Assembly (NCBI GenBank): GCA_009889585.1
Contig: WUQV01000323.1
Location: 1-7,594, forward strand
Length of the DNA stretch: 7,594 nt
Direction: 5' to 3'
Source of the DNA: Candidatus Bathyarchaeota archaeon
GTDB taxonomy: Archaea > Thermoproteota > Bathyarchaeia > Bathyarchaeales > WUQV01
Shown piece by piece: positions 6,000-7,594 of the stretch (the stretch's first letter is position 1; each line of letters starts with the position of its first letter). The position numbers and the translations under genes are program-made. The notes under the pieces are model-generated. The model ran no database searches. It was not told where the DNA came from and saw only the letters and a list, made by a program, of their open reading frames with translations.

Positions 6000-6536
6000 T
6001 CAAGTCCTCCTCGCTTGAATAATCTTCGAGAAGCCGGTAACTTCAGCTAACTTGTTTATGCTTTTTACGTCGGCTTTAGGCAACGGAGGAAGCCCTGCCT
6101 CCACCCTCTTCCTAAGCCGTGAGGCCGGGATCTTATAAGCCAATCCCGTTTCTAAGACGCTGGTGGCGAGCTCCCTATAAACAGCTGGCATGAACCCCTC
6201 CTTAACGGCCAGGTTTCGAAGCGTCCTAAGGACGCCAGCGATTTCCACGTCTTGCGGACAACGATCGACGCAAGTGAAACAAGCGGCACAAAGCCATAAT
6301 ACATCGCTAGAAAGGACTCTAGATTTCAACCCAAGCTGAACCATTCGTAATATCCGCCTGGGCCTATAGGCATCGCTAAACCTTGCGATAGGACAATCGG
6401 CTGTACAAGTGCCACATTGAAAACATAACATTATTTTCTCAGCGCCTGGTATCTTGCTGATTTCATATTTGAACTTAGGGTCCATCTCCGTCGCTTTAAT
6501 TACCGCCTCTCCGCCTTCGCTCCTCTCCGACACCAT
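6000..6536 (-). CDS. hdrC: Heterodisulfide reductase subunit C (HdrC)
   Basis: A small iron-sulfur protein that wires HdrA to HdrB. It shows two classic [4Fe-4S] ferredoxin motifs: CFQCGTCTADCP (Cys38, 41, 44, 48) and CAACFTCVDRCP (Cys83, 86, 89, 93), each CxxCxxCxxxCP, separated by a basic helix (YRPRRILRMVQLG) typical of HdrC. The length of 178 residues is normal. Translation starts at ATG 6536, one base after the mvhD stop, with a G-rich stretch just upstream as the probable ribosome site. The first 20 residues are variable, and an internal ATG at residue 18 is a less likely start. It is soluble, with no membrane segments and no fusion to HdrB. Confidence 0.95.
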   Translation of the reverse strand: MVSERSEGGEAVIKATEMDPKFKYEISKIPGAEKIMLCFQCGTCTADCPIARFSDAYRPRRILRMVQLGLKSRVLSSDVLWLCAACFTCVDRCPQDVEIAGVLRTLRNLAVKEGFMPAVYRELATSVLETGLAYKIPASRLRKRVEAGLPPLPKADVKSINKLAEVTGFSKIIQARRT

Positions 6537-6537
6537 C

Positions 6538-6954
6538 TCAACCCCCAGCCCTTAAGGGGCTTGGGCCTAGCTTCCTTATCTTCTCGGTCATTTCCTTAAT
6601 AAGCGCTGCGAAACGATCCCCTTCGGATGCGGATATCCATTCGAGCTTAAGGCGTTCGGGCTCTATGCCTAGCTGCTCTAAGAGCTTTTTCAGCAAAAGC
6701 ACCCTCCTTTGCGCCTTATAATTGCCTGCGAGGTAATGGCAATCGCCAGGATGGCATCCGGCCACGAGGACCCCGTCCGCGCCGTTTTTGAAGGCCTCTA
6801 AGATGAAGATGGGGTCGACCCTTCCTGAGCACATAACCCTGATGACCCTGATCGTCGGAGGGTATTGAATCCGGCTTATCCCAGCCAAGTCGGCACCTGC
6901 GTAAGAGCACCAATTACATAGGAAGCCGACTATCCTAGGCTCGAACTTAGTCAA
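6538..6954 (-). CDS. mvhD: Methyl-viologen-reducing hydrogenase iron-sulfur subunit MvhD
   Basis: MvhD is the [2Fe-2S] adaptor linking the MvhAG hydrogenase to HdrA. The conserved family segments are FLCNWCSYAGADLAG (Cys13, Cys16), VMCSGRVDP (Cys42) and GCHPGDCHY (Cys67, Cys72), supplying the cluster cysteines. The length of 138 residues is right for a stand-alone MvhD; in some archaea it is fused to HdrA, but here it is separate. The only start that keeps the N-terminus is TTG at 6954. It overlaps the end of hdrA by eight bases and has a Shine-Dalgarno-like GAGGGAG at 6965-6959, four bases upstream, so weak initiation and coupling to hdrA are expected. The 3' end is one base before hdrC. Confidence 0.94.
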   Translation of the reverse strand: MTKFEPRIVGFLCNWCSYAGADLAGISRIQYPPTIRVIRVMCSGRVDPIFILEAFKNGADGVLVAGCHPGDCHYLAGNYKAQRRVLLLKKLLEQLGIEPERLKLEWISASEGDRFAALIKEMTEKIRKLGPSPLRAGG

Positions 6955-7594
6955 ATTTCTCCCTCAATATCGCCCTAACTTGAGCGAGTATTTGATCGTC
7001 AGTGAAGTGAAGCATGGATATAGATCCAGTGGGGCATGAGGAGCCACAAACTCCACAGCCCTTACATAAGGCCTCTATTACGTGTGCCCTTAGCCTTCCC
7101 TCCTTCTCCCTCATCTCAACAGCGCCGTATTCGCAGACGGATTCGCATATTCGACATCCGCTGCAAAGTTCCTCATTCACGTTCGCTATGGCTCCCTCAA
7201 CCTCCAACGCCTTCTTAGATAGGATGGTGACGGCCCTAGCTGCTGCCGCGCAAGCCTGTGAAATGCTTTCATCGATAAGCTTAGGTGAATGTGCTAACCC
7301 GCAAAGGAACACGCCCTCCGTCGCGAAGTCGACTGGGCGAAGCTTCATGTGGGCCTCTAGGAAGAAGCCATCCTTGGTAAGTGGAACCTTTAACATCTTC
7401 GCTATGCGTTCGTTATCAGGGTTCGGTATGGTCGCTGTGCTTAACACTAAAAGATCGGGCTCGATAGAAATCCACCCCTTTACCACCGGCTCCCAGAACG
7501 AAACGTTGAGCTTTCCATTCTCTTGAGCGACCTTCGGCTTGTTTTCATCATCATAACGTATGAATAGGACGCCTTTTGAAGTTGCCTCACGATA
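6947..7594 (-). CDS. hdrA: Heterodisulfide reductase subunit A (HdrA), C-terminal part, cut by the right edge
   Basis: HdrA is the flavin subunit that bifurcates electrons between ferredoxin and HdrB/HdrC. The frame is open at the right edge, and 215 residues are visible, about the last third of a protein of roughly 650. From its start the visible part shows GVLFIRYDDENKPKV, then the C-terminal half of the thioredoxin-reductase-like FAD domain (TEGVFLCGLAHSPKLIDES, about 93-111). After that come two ferredoxin motifs: CSGCRICESVC (Cys144, 147, 150, 154) and CKGCGVCGSSCP (Cys177, 180, 183, 187). It ends FTDDQILAQVRAILREKFD, as usual for HdrA. The GTG at 7486 lies inside the protein and is not its start. 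The N-terminal cluster domain, any selenocysteine and the operon promoter lie outside the window. Confidence 0.95.
   Translation of the reverse strand, partial: YREATSKGVLFIRYDDENKPKVAQENGKLNVSFWEPVVKGWISIEPDLLVLSTATIPNPDNERIAKMLKVPLTKDGFFLEAHMKLRPVDFATEGVFLCGLAHSPKLIDESISQACAAAARAVTILSKKALEVEGAIANVNEELCSGCRICESVCEYGAVEMREKEGRLRAHVIEALCKGCGVCGSSCPTGSISMLHFTDDQILAQVRAILREKFD

Noticed and set aside
6716..6913. Minus-strand open frame of 65 codons
   Set aside because: It is an out-of-frame reading inside mvhD, rich in Arg and Gly, while the overlapping frame carries the MvhD cysteine motifs.
7014..7526. Plus-strand open frame of 170 codons
   Set aside because: It is antisense to the HdrA ferredoxin and FAD segments, whose motifs are unmistakable; the product is serine/proline-rich with no recognisable motif.

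Overview
The window looks archaeal. It carries most of an Mvh-type [NiFe] hydrogenase / heterodisulfide reductase cluster on the minus strand. The gene order in the direction of transcription is hdrA (cut by the right edge), mvhD, hdrC, hdrB, mvhG, mvhA, a fused nucleotidyltransferase-HEPN gene, and a hydrogenase maturation protease. An archaeal-style TATA element, archaeal Shine-Dalgarno sequences, frequent GTG/TTG starts and the MvhADG-HdrABC composition support this. I see no mcr, fdh or rRNA gene, so the lineage cannot be fixed from here; a methanogen, an Archaeoglobus-like archaeon or an uncultivated TACK archaeon would all fit.

Right part (about 2644-7594): six tightly packed genes (gaps of 1-5 bases, or overlaps of 4 and 8 bases) encode the subunits of the electron-bifurcating hydrogenase-heterodisulfide reductase. 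By established knowledge of the family, MvhA/MvhG oxidise H2, MvhD passes electrons to the flavin in HdrA, and HdrA splits them between ferredoxin and HdrB/HdrC, which reduce a CoM-S-S-CoB-type or other disulfide. All cysteine and active-site motifs I checked are present, so the complex looks functional.

Middle part (about 998-2643): a single-chain MNT-HEPN protein lies between mvhA and a HycI/HyaD-family protease. MvhA ends with a 25-residue tail after its last nickel-ligand motif, the expected substrate of such a protease. The protease has its own TATA-like element and a confusing start, where a good Shine-Dalgarno sequence points to an out-of-frame ATG opening a five-codon ORF.

Left part (1-997): no intact gene is visible. 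On the plus strand there is a C-terminal fragment resembling a GNAT acetyltransferase, then the clear remains of a retropepsin-like (clan AA) aspartic protease spread over three frames and lacking its catalytic motif, then a weak PIN-like fragment. This is decaying accessory DNA converging on the hydrogenase operon.

The main items worth a second look are the MNT-HEPN protein inside the hydrogenase unit, the protease start region, and the broken aspartic protease.
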